Source: Mangrovivirga halotolerans (GTDB lineage: Bacteria > Bacteroidota > Bacteroidia > Cytophagales > Cyclobacteriaceae). Taken from it: a DNA stretch of 64,000 bases. Position 1 is the stretch's first letter. Each line of letters opens with the position of its first letter. This document shows, piece by piece, positions 9,321 to 17,966 of this stretch. The position numbers and the translations under genes are program-made. Below the pieces are notes generated by a model. It was not told the origin of the DNA and made no database searches. It saw only the letters and a program-made list of their open reading frames with translations. The stretch lies in contig NZ_JAPFQN010000005.1 in assembly GCF_026241165.1 (NCBI RefSeq), forward strand, positions 186,001-250,000, given 5' to 3'.

Positions 9321-10508
9321 TTATTTACATAATCTGATACCCGTAAACTGCCATTGCAGATGTGGGTGAAAAAAATTTCTGTAAGTTTTTCTGGCATGAC
9401 CTGGAGAGGTAGCAACTGATGCACCTCTTAATACCATCTGATTGATCATGAATTTACCATTGTACTCCCCGACAGCACCCTCGGCCTTTGCAAAGCCAGG
9501 ATAGGGCAGGTAAGCAGATGAAGTATGTTCCCATCTCCAGCCCCAATCAAAATGTTCAGATGCAACTTCCCATTCAAATTCAGTTGGTAACCTCATTCCT
9601 TTCCATTCTGCAAATGCTGCCGCCTCGTAATGACTTATATGTGTAACCGGTTCGTGAGGATTTAATGCATGTAACCCTTGCATTGAATATCTAAACCATC
9701 CATCATTATTTTTATGCCAATACAAGGGCTTATTTAAACCAGTCTCTTGTATAAATGCCCATGCATCACTATACCACCACCGATGATCTTCATAGCCTCC
9801 ATCTTCTATAAATTCCAGGTATTCGGCATTTGTAACTAGTCCTTTGCGTACCTTGAAATTTTCCAAATAAACTTTATGCCTGTTAAATTCATTGTCATAT
9901 CCAAATCCGATCCCGTCATGCCCAATCTCATACAACCCTTCATCGACCTCAACCCATCCGCCCGAAGGAGAATACCTTGCGCACTCATCAAACTGGGGAT
10001 TATAAGCCGGGAATAAAGGGTTATGACCTAAAACATATTTAATATCGGTAAGTAATAATTCCTGATGCTGCTGTTCGTGATTCAGACCAATTTCCAGAAG
10101 TTCTATATTTTCTTCTGAAAAATCCTCCAGAAATTCACTCATCCTGTCATCGACATATTTCCTGTAATCAAAAATCAGATCAACACCAGGACGGGTTATA
10201 TTACCCCGCTCAGATCTGATCATTTTTTCACCTACAGCTTCATAATATGAATTAAAAAGAAATGCAAAATCAGGATGAAACCTTTTATATCCTTTTTGAA
10301 ATTTAGCCAGGATGAATTCTTCAAAAAACCAGGTAGTATGTGCCAAATGCCATTTCGTGGGACTAACATATTCTACAGGCTGAACTACAAAGTCTTCTTT
10401 GTTTAATGGTTCAATTAATTCCATAGACTTATCTCTGACATTCATATATCTGTCCTTTAAAGAAATAAGACTATTTTCTTTGGGGTCGATAGTAGATTGA
10501 TAGTGCAT
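9321..10508 (-). CDS. egtB: Hercynine sulfoxide synthase EgtB
   Basis: Non-heme iron enzyme that joins hercynine to a thiol (gamma-glutamylcysteine or cysteine, depending on the clade) with O2, giving the hercynyl sulfoxide. The 395 residues show the expected order: an N-terminal DinB-like helical domain with iron ligands (H57 in WHLAHTTW; H144 and H148 in NHEQQHQE), then a formylglycine-generating-enzyme-like domain ending FTGIRLCK. The Ergo/Ovo distinction follows from the separate methyltransferase gene next door: OvoA carries its methyltransferase in the same chain. No egtA, egtC or egtE lyase is present in the window, so the final C-S cleavage must come from elsewhere. Second gene of a four-gene operon. 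Confidence 0.92.
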   Translation of the reverse strand: MHYQSTIDPKENSLISLKDRYMNVRDKSMELIEPLNKEDFVVQPVEYVSPTKWHLAHTTWFFEEFILAKFQKGYKRFHPDFAFLFNSYYEAVGEKMIRSERGNITRPGVDLIFDYRKYVDDRMSEFLEDFSEENIELLEIGLNHEQQHQELLLTDIKYVLGHNPLFPAYNPQFDECARYSPSGGWVEVDEGLYEIGHDGIGFGYDNEFNRHKVYLENFKVRKGLVTNAEYLEFIEDGGYEDHRWWYSDAWAFIQETGLNKPLYWHKNNDGWFRYSMQGLHALNPHEPVTHISHYEAAAFAEWKGMRLPTEFEWEVASEHFDWGWRWEHTSSAYLPYPGFAKAEGAVGEYNGKFMINQMVLRGASVATSPGHARKTYRNFFHPHLQWQFTGIRLCK

Positions 10509-10525
10509 AAAATAAATACTAATAA

Positions 10526-11392
10526 TCAGACGATTTGTTTATTAATACCAGCTGCATTCATGATCTGGTCAATGCCCTGCTCAAAGAAAGACCAGGTATA
10601 ATTAAATTGTGCTTCTGAACCGGTATTACTTAACACCAATGATAAAGGCAAAAGGTACCCAGTGTATTCATTCGAATTTTTTGATATTGCATTATGATCT
10701 TCAAGGTCATTAACTTTAAAATCTGAAGCTTTATTTTCATCGAAATAATTTAGATAAAAATAAGGTTCATTAACCATATGATCAGCAATTGCTAATCCTG
10801 CTCCAATTGACTTTAAGATCTTTTCATTTTCAACCTTCAAAGGAATAATTAAACCTGAATCAAAGTGATGTGGCCATATTCTAACCTCAGAAGCTCCTGC
10901 AAATAATGCGGCCAGTTTATGAAGCACAAGGTCTGCATTAGACCGGCAATCGGCCCAATGGCTGAGGAATTTTCTTTTAGGTTTATCGATATGTTCATCA
11001 CTATCTATTTCATAAGGTAGTGAATACTCATCTGAAGGTACATAATGCGATCCGATTAGCCCTGCAGCAATTAGTAAATGCTTCATCAGATCTTCCAGTT
11101 CACCATAAGTAAGGTCCTCAGGCATTACAATAGAATGATGGCTACGGGCTTCCACCTTGTATTTGAATTCAGGCAGGTTGAAAGTTACACGAACACCTTC
11201 TTCTGTTCGCCTGCCAACAAGAGTAGAACTATTTTTATCCCATCCCAGATTTGTGTGACTATAATCTTTCCTGGGTTTCAGATAGTTCTGTCCAACTCTT
11301 GAAACAAACTGGCTTAATTTATGTAAAGTAACAATTGAATTATTCAGACTTTCAGTATGTACTATATTCAAACTATGCCATTCGTCAGTCAT
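10526..11392 (-). CDS. Uncharacterised protein heading the egt operon
   Basis: A 288-residue soluble protein without signal peptide. It begins with a helical segment (VTLHKLSQFVSRVGQNYL), passes through a beta-rich part, and contains VRIWPHHFDSGLIIPL at about residues 185-200, a wording I associate with DUF5996-like proteins, though I cannot confirm the family. A second His-rich spot is EARSHHSIVMP. The paired histidines could bind metal, but this is speculation. It is the first gene of the operon, 17 bases upstream of egtB and divergent from the hydrolase-OsmC fusion, so co-expression with ergothioneine synthesis is likely. Function unknown. Confidence 0.72.
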   Translation of the reverse strand: MTDEWHSLNIVHTESLNNSIVTLHKLSQFVSRVGQNYLKPRKDYSHTNLGWDKNSSTLVGRRTEEGVRVTFNLPEFKYKVEARSHHSIVMPEDLTYGELEDLMKHLLIAAGLIGSHYVPSDEYSLPYEIDSDEHIDKPKRKFLSHWADCRSNADLVLHKLAALFAGASEVRIWPHHFDSGLIIPLKVENEKILKSIGAGLAIADHMVNEPYFYLNYFDENKASDFKVNDLEDHNAISKNSNEYTGYLLPLSLVLSNTGSEAQFNYTWSFFEQGIDQIMNAAGINKQIV

Positions 11393-11575
11393 GTATGTGG
11401 TTTTTGGTTATTTTCTATAATTTAAGATAAATAGATGTTAGCTCCGAGTATTATACCATTAAATCTCTGTTAAAACCTTTTAATGTCTTTATTCTGACAA
11501 TATTAAAAAATCCATTCCCAATACGTGATTCAGACAACTCAACTGATTATCTTAATGAACTAAAACTGCTCAAAT

Positions 11576-12796
11576 ATGAAATCTCAATATGTCACTTTCA
11601 CCAATGAAGCTGAAAATGTTCTTGCGGCAAGATTTACAGCTCCTATTGGTGTAAAAGATTATCACACAGCTATTTTTGCTCATTGTTTTACTTGCAATAA
11701 AAATTTTAAGGCAGTAAAACAGATCGCTGAGGCAATGACTCGCCGGGGCTTTGGGGTTTTGCAAATAGATTTCACAGGACTTGGATCCAGTAAAGGTAAT
11801 TTTGAAGATACCAGTTTCAGCACTAATGTTGAGGATCTTGTTGCCGGTGCAGATTGGCTAAGGGAAAACCATGAAGCGCCCTCTATATTAGTAGGTCATT
11901 CTTTAGGTGGTGCTGCTGTAATTTATGCTGCTGATAAAATAAAAGAGGTTCAAGCCGTGGCAACTATCGGCGCTCCTTCAGATCCTGAGCATGTTTCTAA
12001 TTTGTTTGACGAAAGTATGGATGAGATCATGGAAAAAGGATTTGCTAATGTTGACATAGGAGGAAGGCCTTTTACTATTAAAAAGGAATTTATCGAAGAC
12101 TTACAAAATAAAAGACTGGATGGTGTATTGAAAAATCAGAAAAATAAGGCATTTCTGTTTTTACATTCCCCGCAAGACAAGATTGTAGAGATAGCCCATG
12201 CCAGGAAATTATATGAAGCCGCCCATCATCCTAAAAGCTTTTTAAGCCTGGATGGGGCTGATCATTTGCTGACTGATAACGAGGATTCTGAATATGTAGG
12301 AGAGGTAATTGGTGCCTGGGCTAAAAGATATTTACCTCCAAAAGAAAAAGTAGAAAAAGGAGATGAGCAGCATATTCAAATAAGACTTTCAGATGACGAT
12401 GGGTATGCTACAGAAATAATCGATAAAAAGCACCGCTGGATTGCTGATGAACCAGAAGATGTTGGAGGGACGGACCTGGGGCCAACTCCATATGCGTTGT
12501 TATCATCTGCACTCGGAGCATGTACAGCCATGACCTTAAAAATGTATGCTGAAAGAAAAGAATGGAATCTTGAAGAAATTAACATTGAGATCGAACACGA
12601 TAAAACCCATGCCGAAGACTGTGAACATGATGAGGATAAAAAAGCAAAAATAGATCGTTTTAGGCGGCGAATATCAATCAAAGGAAATCTCGATGATAAA
12701 CAATTAAAGAGGTTAGGGGAGATCGCTGACAAATGCCCTGTTCATAAAACACTGACTACAAAATCAAAAATTGAAACGGATATCGAACTTGAGTGA
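11576..12796 (+). CDS. Fusion of alpha/beta hydrolase and OsmC/Ohr-type peroxidase
   Basis: Two domains in 406 residues. Residues 1-255 form an alpha/beta hydrolase with nucleophile elbow GHSLGG (S109) and a late catalytic His in GADHLL (H230). Residues about 262-406 form an OsmC-like domain with both expected cysteines: C316 in LGACTAM and C387 in DKCPVHKTL, the redox pair used by OsmC/Ohr proteins to reduce organic hydroperoxides. This fusion is a recognised arrangement in many bacteria; the hydrolase may release acyl or ester peroxides for the OsmC part, which is inference. It is transcribed away from the egt operon, so two antioxidant units share one intergenic region of 183 bases. Confidence 0.9.
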   Translation: MKSQYVTFTNEAENVLAARFTAPIGVKDYHTAIFAHCFTCNKNFKAVKQIAEAMTRRGFGVLQIDFTGLGSSKGNFEDTSFSTNVEDLVAGADWLRENHEAPSILVGHSLGGAAVIYAADKIKEVQAVATIGAPSDPEHVSNLFDESMDEIMEKGFANVDIGGRPFTIKKEFIEDLQNKRLDGVLKNQKNKAFLFLHSPQDKIVEIAHARKLYEAAHHPKSFLSLDGADHLLTDNEDSEYVGEVIGAWAKRYLPPKEKVEKGDEQHIQIRLSDDDGYATEIIDKKHRWIADEPEDVGGTDLGPTPYALLSSALGACTAMTLKMYAERKEWNLEEINIEIEHDKTHAEDCEHDEDKKAKIDRFRRRISIKGNLDDKQLKRLGEIADKCPVHKTLTTKSKIETDIELE

Positions 12797-12961
12797 TCAT
12801 TTCTTCTGTAAGATTAAAAAATATCCTCTCAGACTTTATTTTTTAGGTTTATTTAATCTTGGGTTGAAAGATAGAATCGTCCTGAATAAAAAATTATGTA
12901 AATTTATTTTACTGAATATCAGAAAGAAGTGAGTAGTTGGATAAAATTCTTTGAGATAGGG

Positions 12962-12992
12962 TTTGCCTAAATGTAATAAGCGATTATATTTG
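12962..12992 (+). promoter_or_regulatory. Bacteroidota-type promoter of tRNA-Arg
   Basis: Perfect match to the major Bacteroidota promoter: TTTG at 12962-12965, 19 bases, then TATATTTG (form TAnnTTTG) at 12985-12992. The predicted start is near 12999, about 30 bases before the tRNA. Confidence 0.8.
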
Positions 12993-13027
12993 CACCGCGA
13001 AACACAGAAAAACGCAACTAAAAAGAA

Positions 13028-13101
13028 GGTCTCATAGCTCAACTGGATAGAGCAACTGCCTTCTAAGCAGTAGGTTCCAGGTTCGAGTCCTGGTGGGATC
13101 A
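13028..13101 (+). tRNA. tRNA-Arg (anticodon TCT)
   Basis: 74-base cloverleaf: acceptor arms GGTCTCA / TGGGATC pair over seven positions (including G-T pairs), D-arm AGCTC..GAGC, anticodon stem ACTGC / GCAGT with loop CTTCTAA giving anticodon TCT (reads AGA), and a T-arm CCAGG TTCGAGT CCTGG. Discriminator A; CCA is not encoded. It has its own promoter upstream and a hairpin terminator directly after. Confidence 0.95.
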
Positions 13102-13102
13102 C

Positions 13103-13134
13103 AAAAAGCTTCGATTTTTTAATCGGAGCTTTTT
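13103..13134 (+). terminator. Terminator of tRNA-Arg
   Basis: Long stem AAAAAGCTTCGATT (13103-13116) with AATCGGAGCTTTTT (13121-13134), one G-T pair, 4-base loop, followed by more T. It starts two bases after the tRNA 3' end. Confidence 0.9.
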
Positions 13135-13356
13135 GTTTTTATACTCTATTTAAAAACTACTCCAAAAAACTCTTCAAAATACTTTCAATTAGCAAGGGTT
13201 GAAATTTTCCTTCATCAGATAGTTAGATAAATAGAATCTTTTTTTAAAAATATTTTAAAAAACATTACACACTCATTCTAAATATTCACAATTCTTTAAA
13301 TCTGTACATTTTTACTCTGGCTAATCACTTAAAAACCAAATAAATGTAAATATTCT

Positions 13357-13387
13357 ATTGACTTATTTAATAATTCAATTACTTTTG
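13357..13387 (+). promoter_or_regulatory. Candidate promoter of the susC operon
   Basis: TACTTTTG at 13380-13387 fits TAnnTTTG exactly, and ATTG at 13357-13360 lies 19 bases upstream, the expected place of the -33 element (one mismatch to TTTG). The start would fall near 13394, giving a 5' leader of about 170 bases. Confidence 0.55.
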
Positions 13388-13504
13388 CGTCGTTTCCAAA
13401 CTAAAATGATAATTTTTTCAGTTTAAAAATTATACACAAGGCTTAAATTTTTGTCGTTCAACCAAATAGAATATTAATACAATACATTAATATTTATTTT
13501 TTCA

Positions 13505-13550
13505 CCAAAAACATACATACATTTTTATGTGTGTTTTGGATAACCAAAAC
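13505..13550 (+). promoter_or_regulatory. Overlapping alternative hairpins in the susC leader
   Basis: GTTTTGG (13533-13539) can pair with CCAAAAC at 13544-13550 around an ATAA loop, or as part of ATGTGTGTTTTGG with CCAAAAACATACAT starting at 13505. The two stems share the same TTTTGG bases, so they exclude each other. They end 15 bases before the susC ATG, where they could affect ribosome access. Function is inferred from position only. Confidence 0.35.
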
Positions 13551-13565
13551 AAATTTTTTTAGATC

Positions 13566-16511
13566 ATGTACAGATTACTGGTATTGATTTTTCTGTCATT
13601 TATACTGACAACAGAAGTTAGCGGACAGAATAAAGTAATTACAGGGACAGTTACCGACCAGGATAACGAACCAATCCCCGGAGTGAATGTTATTATTAGA
13701 GGAACAGCACAAGGTACTGTTACTGATGTTAATGGTAACTATAAGTTAGCGATGCCTCCTGGCTATCCCATCCTGGTATTTTCATTTGTTGGTTTTATGA
13801 ATGAAGAAGTCAGGGTTACTACTGAGAACACAGTAGATGTCTCTCTTTATCCGGACATTCAATCACTTACTGAATTAGTTATTACAGGTTATACCACTGA
13901 AAAGCTTGATAGGCTTTCCGGTTCAGTAGGAACAGTAGAATCCAAACAAATGGAGGATATTCCTATCCCTTCATTTGACCAGGTATTACAGGGTAAGACC
14001 GCTGGTCTTTACATTAGTTCAGGTTCTGGTCAACCCGGTTCTTCTGCCACGGTAAGACTTCGAGGCTCAGGTTCTATTGGTGCCGGAAACACTCCTTTAT
14101 ACATTCTGGATAATGTACCAATATCAGCTGGGGAATTCTCTACCTTGAATGTTAATGATTTCGAAAGTATATCCGTTCTTAAAGACGCTTCAGCTACTGC
14201 AATTTATGGTTCCAGAGGATCAAACGGAGTAATAGTTATTACTTCAAAAAGTGGTAAAAAGAATTCGGCTAGCCTTACCTATAGAATGCAGTATGGATTT
14301 AGTCAACAAGCAAGAGAGCGATTTGAAATGATGAATACTCAAGAAAAAATCGCATTTGAACAATATATTGGTGAAGGATTTGCAGGTGAACTTGATCCTA
14401 ATAATGCTGTTGATAGAAAAATACTTGAACAATATAAAAGAACGAATACGAATTGGAAGGATATATTTATCAGAAAGGGTAAGCTGCAAAGTCACGAGTT
14501 AGCATTTAGTGGTGGTGGTGAAAAAACAACTTTTTACACTTCACTAGCATATCTAAATCAAGAGGGTCAAGCCATAAAGTCTGATTTAGAAAGGTATACT
14601 TTACGATTAAATCTTTCTTCAAATGCAATAGAAAATCTAAAAATTGATTTTAATAGTTCATTTGGATACAGTAATTCCAATGTAATACCTTCTGAGGGTC
14701 AAACTTCAATTATAAACCCGTTTGCAGTAGTTTATTGGGCTAATCCATATATTACTCCATATGATGAAAATGGAGATTATAATACTGGAGTTGGCTTAAC
14801 AGGGCCTAATACCTTGGAAATCATTAATGAAGGGCAAAGAACAAATGATCAAATCAAATCAGTAGTTTCTACTTCGGCTCAATATAACCTGGCAGAACCA
14901 CTTTATATTAAAACAACATTTGGAATAGACTTTACACAAACAAATTTCGAGAGATTTAACTCTCCTGATAGTTATCTTTATGAAAATTCAGGAGGATCGT
15001 TTAGCCAAAGTCAGTTTCAGGATTTTAGTTACATTTGGACTAATTTACTTGGTTATAGTAAGAATTTTAAAGACCATTTTATTGAAATCACGCTCGGTCA
15101 TGAAATTTTTGCCAATTCAATAAATAGTTTCGGATATACCGGGTATGGTATTAACCCCAAATTACCTGGGACACCTGAAGGTGTTTCTCCGGGAGCAGAT
15201 GGTATAAATATCCCTGAAATAGAAGGATTTAAGGAAGGCAATTCTCTTCATTCATTATTTGCGATTGCTAACTATTCCATTAAGGATAAATATAACTTAA
15301 AAGCGAGTATAAGGAGAGATGGTTCTTCAAGATTTGGAGTAAATAATAGATTTGCGATATTTTGGTCAGTTGGTGCTTCCTGGAATATCAAGGAAGAAGC
15401 ATTTCTTATCAATTCACAATTACTAAGCGGTTTAAAAATCAGAGCATCATACGGTACAGTAGGCAACCAATCTGGAATCGACAATTTCCAATCATTGGGT
15501 ACTTATAGTCCTGTTTCTTATGGGTCAAATCAAGGTAACGGTATCTTATATGCTGGAAATCCTGATTTAAAATGGGAGGTTTCTAACCAGGCCAACCTGG
15601 GTATAGATTTCAGCTTCTTAAATGATAAAATATTCGGTAATATCGATTTATATAATATTATCACTTCTGATTTATTTGTTCAATATCAATTATCCAGAAC
15701 TACAGGGTTCGAATCTATCCGAAGCAATGAGGGAAAAATGAGCAACAAGGGTATAGAGTTGACTTTAAATGCAGATATTTTAACAATTGGTGATTTCATC
15801 TGGACAGTAGGAGGGAATATCGCCTATAATAAAAATGAAATACTTGATCTGGGACAAGTAACAGAATTTGAACGTGGAACAAGTATTGTTAAGGAAGGAC
15901 TCCCGTTAGGCACGCATTATATCACCGAATGGGCAGGGGTTAACCCTTCTAACGGAGAACCATTATATGTTGGACAGAATGGCGAAATAACTAATAATTA
16001 TGATGCTGCCGGACCAAAAGCAATTTTTGGAACCTCACAAGCACCCCTTACAGGAGGCTTTTTCTCAACACTATCTTTCAAAGGATTAAAGCTTGATGGA
16101 TTTTTCACTTTCACTTCTGGATATTCAAGGTTTAACAACCAATTGTTTTTTAGCGAAAATCCCAATTTCATAACTTCCAATCTTTCAAAAAAGATGACTA
16201 CAATGTGGAAGGAGCCTGGTGATATTACAGAAATCCAAAGTTACCAATATGAAAGACAATTTTCATCTAAGGATATAGAAGACGCTTCATTCTTAAGATT
16301 GAGAAATGTCAGACTTTCATATTCCTTTTCAGAAAAGTTAATTGAGCAAACCAAAGGAATTTTTAAGGGACTTGAAATCTATGTACAAGGTCAAAACCTT
16401 TTCACATGGACAGAATTCACTGGCTTCGATCCGGAAGACGACAACAATATAGCTCAATTTGAATATCCGGCTTCTAAGGTTTACTCAGTGGGTTTAAGTG
16501 TTAAATTTTAA
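13566..16511 (+). CDS. SusC/RagA-family TonB-dependent outer-membrane transporter
   Basis: Outer-membrane channel that takes up oligomeric nutrients with energy from TonB, with its SusD lipoprotein as lid. The 981 residues show a signal peptide ending TEVSG, a carboxypeptidase-regulatory-like domain (VITGTVTDQDNEPIPGVNVI, about residues 25-100), a plug domain with the family runs VLQGKTAGLYISS, RLRGSGSIGAGNTPLYILDN and AIYGSRGSNGVIVITSK, then a long 22-strand-type barrel ending YSVGLSVKF. First gene of a susC-susD-lipoprotein operon. No glycoside hydrolase, peptidase, sigma/anti-sigma pair or hybrid sensor is next to it, so the substrate cannot be guessed. No STN domain is present, so sigma-factor signalling through the transporter is unlikely. 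Confidence 0.95.
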   Translation: MYRLLVLIFLSFILTTEVSGQNKVITGTVTDQDNEPIPGVNVIIRGTAQGTVTDVNGNYKLAMPPGYPILVFSFVGFMNEEVRVTTENTVDVSLYPDIQSLTELVITGYTTEKLDRLSGSVGTVESKQMEDIPIPSFDQVLQGKTAGLYISSGSGQPGSSATVRLRGSGSIGAGNTPLYILDNVPISAGEFSTLNVNDFESISVLKDASATAIYGSRGSNGVIVITSKSGKKNSASLTYRMQYGFSQQARERFEMMNTQEKIAFEQYIGEGFAGELDPNNAVDRKILEQYKRTNTNWKDIFIRKGKLQSHELAFSGGGEKTTFYTSLAYLNQEGQAIKSDLERYTLRLNLSSNAIENLKIDFNSSFGYSNSNVIPSEGQTSIINPFAVVYWANPYITPYDENGDYNTGVGLTGPNTLEIINEGQRTNDQIKSVVSTSAQYNLAEPLYIKTTFGIDFTQTNFERFNSPDSYLYENSGGSFSQSQFQDFSYIWTNLLGYSKNFKDHFIEITLGHEIFANSINSFGYTGYGINPKLPGTPEGVSPGADGINIPEIEGFKEGNSLHSLFAIANYSIKDKYNLKASIRRDGSSRFGVNNRFAIFWSVGASWNIKEEAFLINSQLLSGLKIRASYGTVGNQSGIDNFQSLGTYSPVSYGSNQGNGILYAGNPDLKWEVSNQANLGIDFSFLNDKIFGNIDLYNIITSDLFVQYQLSRTTGFESIRSNEGKMSNKGIELTLNADILTIGDFIWTVGGNIAYNKNEILDLGQVTEFERGTSIVKEGLPLGTHYITEWAGVNPSNGEPLYVGQNGEITNNYDAAGPKAIFGTSQAPLTGGFFSTLSFKGLKLDGFFTFTSGYSRFNNQLFFSENPNFITSNLSKKMTTMWKEPGDITEIQSYQYERQFSSKDIEDASFLRLRNVRLSYSFSEKLIEQTKGIFKGLEIYVQGQNLFTWTEFTGFDPEDDNNIAQFEYPASKVYSVGLSVKF

Positions 16512-17959
16512 TGACCAAGGAAATGAGAAAATACTATAAATACATAATTGCGATATTATTATTGTCTTCGGGTTGTGAAAGCATTTTGGATGTAGAACCA
16601 ACGGATATCATAATCGAGGATCAGGCTTTTAAATCATTAAGAGACGTTGAAGCAGGCGCCATTGCTGCTTATGGCTTTGTCTCTGAAGAAAACATTATTG
16701 AATTTAGTTCTCTGGCTAGTGATGATGTGCTTAGACCATCAACGAATAGTGGTCATGGTGTTCAAATAAACTCATGGGCTTACGTGGCTTCAAATAACGA
16801 GGCTGCTGATTTATGGTATAATGCTTATAGATCTATTGCTCAGGCAAACAGGGTTCTCTATTCAATTGATCAGTTAATCAATAATGGTGAAATTAAAAAT
16901 GACGAGATTTCAAGCGCCAATCACTTGAAATCAGAAATGCTTGCCCTCAGGGCTCACCAACATCTAAATTTATACAGGGCCATGGGCGAAAAATATGGTA
17001 ATGACGCCTTAGCGGTTCCTTATATGGATCTTGAAGATAATAATAACAACAATCGTCCGGATGGTTTAGAAACAGATTTAAAACCTGCAAGATTGAAATG
17101 TCCTGAATTTTTTGAAGAACTGTTTGATGATATTGACCAGGCTCTTCAAAATATAACAATTGAAACTGTTAATTCTCAAAACATATACAGGTTTAACTAT
17201 TATGCAATTAAAGCTTTGGAAGCTCGTGCTGCCCTTTATAGTGAAAAATATGATCGCGCAATAAATGCTTCTAATGACGTGATCAATAATGTTGATCTAT
17301 GCTCTTTTAATGACTATGAAAACTTGTGGTTAGATTCAGAATCTTCCGGGGTTCTATTTAAATTAAATAGAACTGTAAATGACGACTTCATAGGTAGAAT
17401 TTGGACTTTCAATTTAACAGATATTTCATTTGCACCATCAAATGAACTTGTCGACCTTTTAAGTCCATATGATATTAGATACTATACTACATTCTACAAG
17501 CCTGAAAATGGAGAAAGAATAGTTTATAAATACCCGGGAAAAGTAGGTGGCTATTGGTTTCTAAATGATGTGAAAGTTTATCGTGTTTCTGAAATGTATC
17601 TTATCCGGGCTGAAGCAAGTCTGAAAAAGATTAACATTGATATTGATCAGGCAAATGAAGACTTAATGTCACTAAGGAATGAGCGGATCTATCTCTATAA
17701 TCATAATACCATTAATGATAAAGATCAATTAATCAATGAAATTCTTCTTGAAAGACGAAAAGAATTTGCCTACGAAGGACACAGATTTTTTGATTTGAAA
17801 AGAAATCAATTGCCATTAGAAAGATCACCTCTTGATTGTGGGGGATCAATACCATGCGAATTGGAGGCAGGTAATTTCAGATTTAATTTACCAATACCTC
17901 AAGAAGAAGTTTTTGCAAATAAAAATATTCAACAAAATCCGGGTTACGGTCAAAATTGA
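16511..17959 (+). CDS. RagB/SusD-family nutrient-binding lipoprotein
   Basis: Surface lipoprotein that forms the lid of the SusC channel and binds the substrate. Lipobox LSSGC with the lipidated Cys at residue 22, then DVEPTDIIIEDQAFKS, the usual SusD start. TPR-like helices follow, with the typical AEMYLIRAEA-type run (VSEMYLIRAEASL) and the late signature LLERRKEFAYEGHRFFDLKR, ending NPGYGQN. Its ATG shares one base with the susC stop, so the two are translationally coupled. 482 residues is in the normal range. Substrate unknown. Confidence 0.95.
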   Translation: MTKEMRKYYKYIIAILLLSSGCESILDVEPTDIIIEDQAFKSLRDVEAGAIAAYGFVSEENIIEFSSLASDDVLRPSTNSGHGVQINSWAYVASNNEAADLWYNAYRSIAQANRVLYSIDQLINNGEIKNDEISSANHLKSEMLALRAHQHLNLYRAMGEKYGNDALAVPYMDLEDNNNNNRPDGLETDLKPARLKCPEFFEELFDDIDQALQNITIETVNSQNIYRFNYYAIKALEARAALYSEKYDRAINASNDVINNVDLCSFNDYENLWLDSESSGVLFKLNRTVNDDFIGRIWTFNLTDISFAPSNELVDLLSPYDIRYYTTFYKPENGERIVYKYPGKVGGYWFLNDVKVYRVSEMYLIRAEASLKKINIDIDQANEDLMSLRNERIYLYNHNTINDKDQLINEILLERRKEFAYEGHRFFDLKRNQLPLERSPLDCGGSIPCELEAGNFRFNLPIPQEEVFANKNIQQNPGYGQN

Positions 17960-17966
17960 TATTATC

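Larger units (their letters stand above)
13135..13565 (+). other. Intergenic region and susC leader
   Basis: About 430 bases without a gene, very AT-rich. It holds the tail of the tRNA terminator, a candidate promoter at 13357-13387 and, in the predicted leader of about 170 bases, overlapping hairpins at 13505-13550. I see no small ORF or other RNA. Confidence 0.6.

Noticed and set aside
9317-9424. Upstream start of egtD
   Set aside because: Would overlap egtB by about 100 bases and lacks family similarity; the ATG at 9316 gives the normal EgtD length.
9321-10508. Ovothiol synthase OvoA instead of EgtB
   Set aside because: OvoA has the methyltransferase in the same chain; here the chain ends after the FGE-like domain and a separate EgtD follows.
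12836-13102. Minus-strand frame of 88 residues across tRNA-Arg
   Set aside because: Its start is the antisense of the tRNA (the well-known spurious GLEPGTYCLEG wording); no independent support.
17832-17966. Longer start for the third SusCD-operon gene
   Set aside because: Lies inside susD and would hide the lipoprotein signal peptide.
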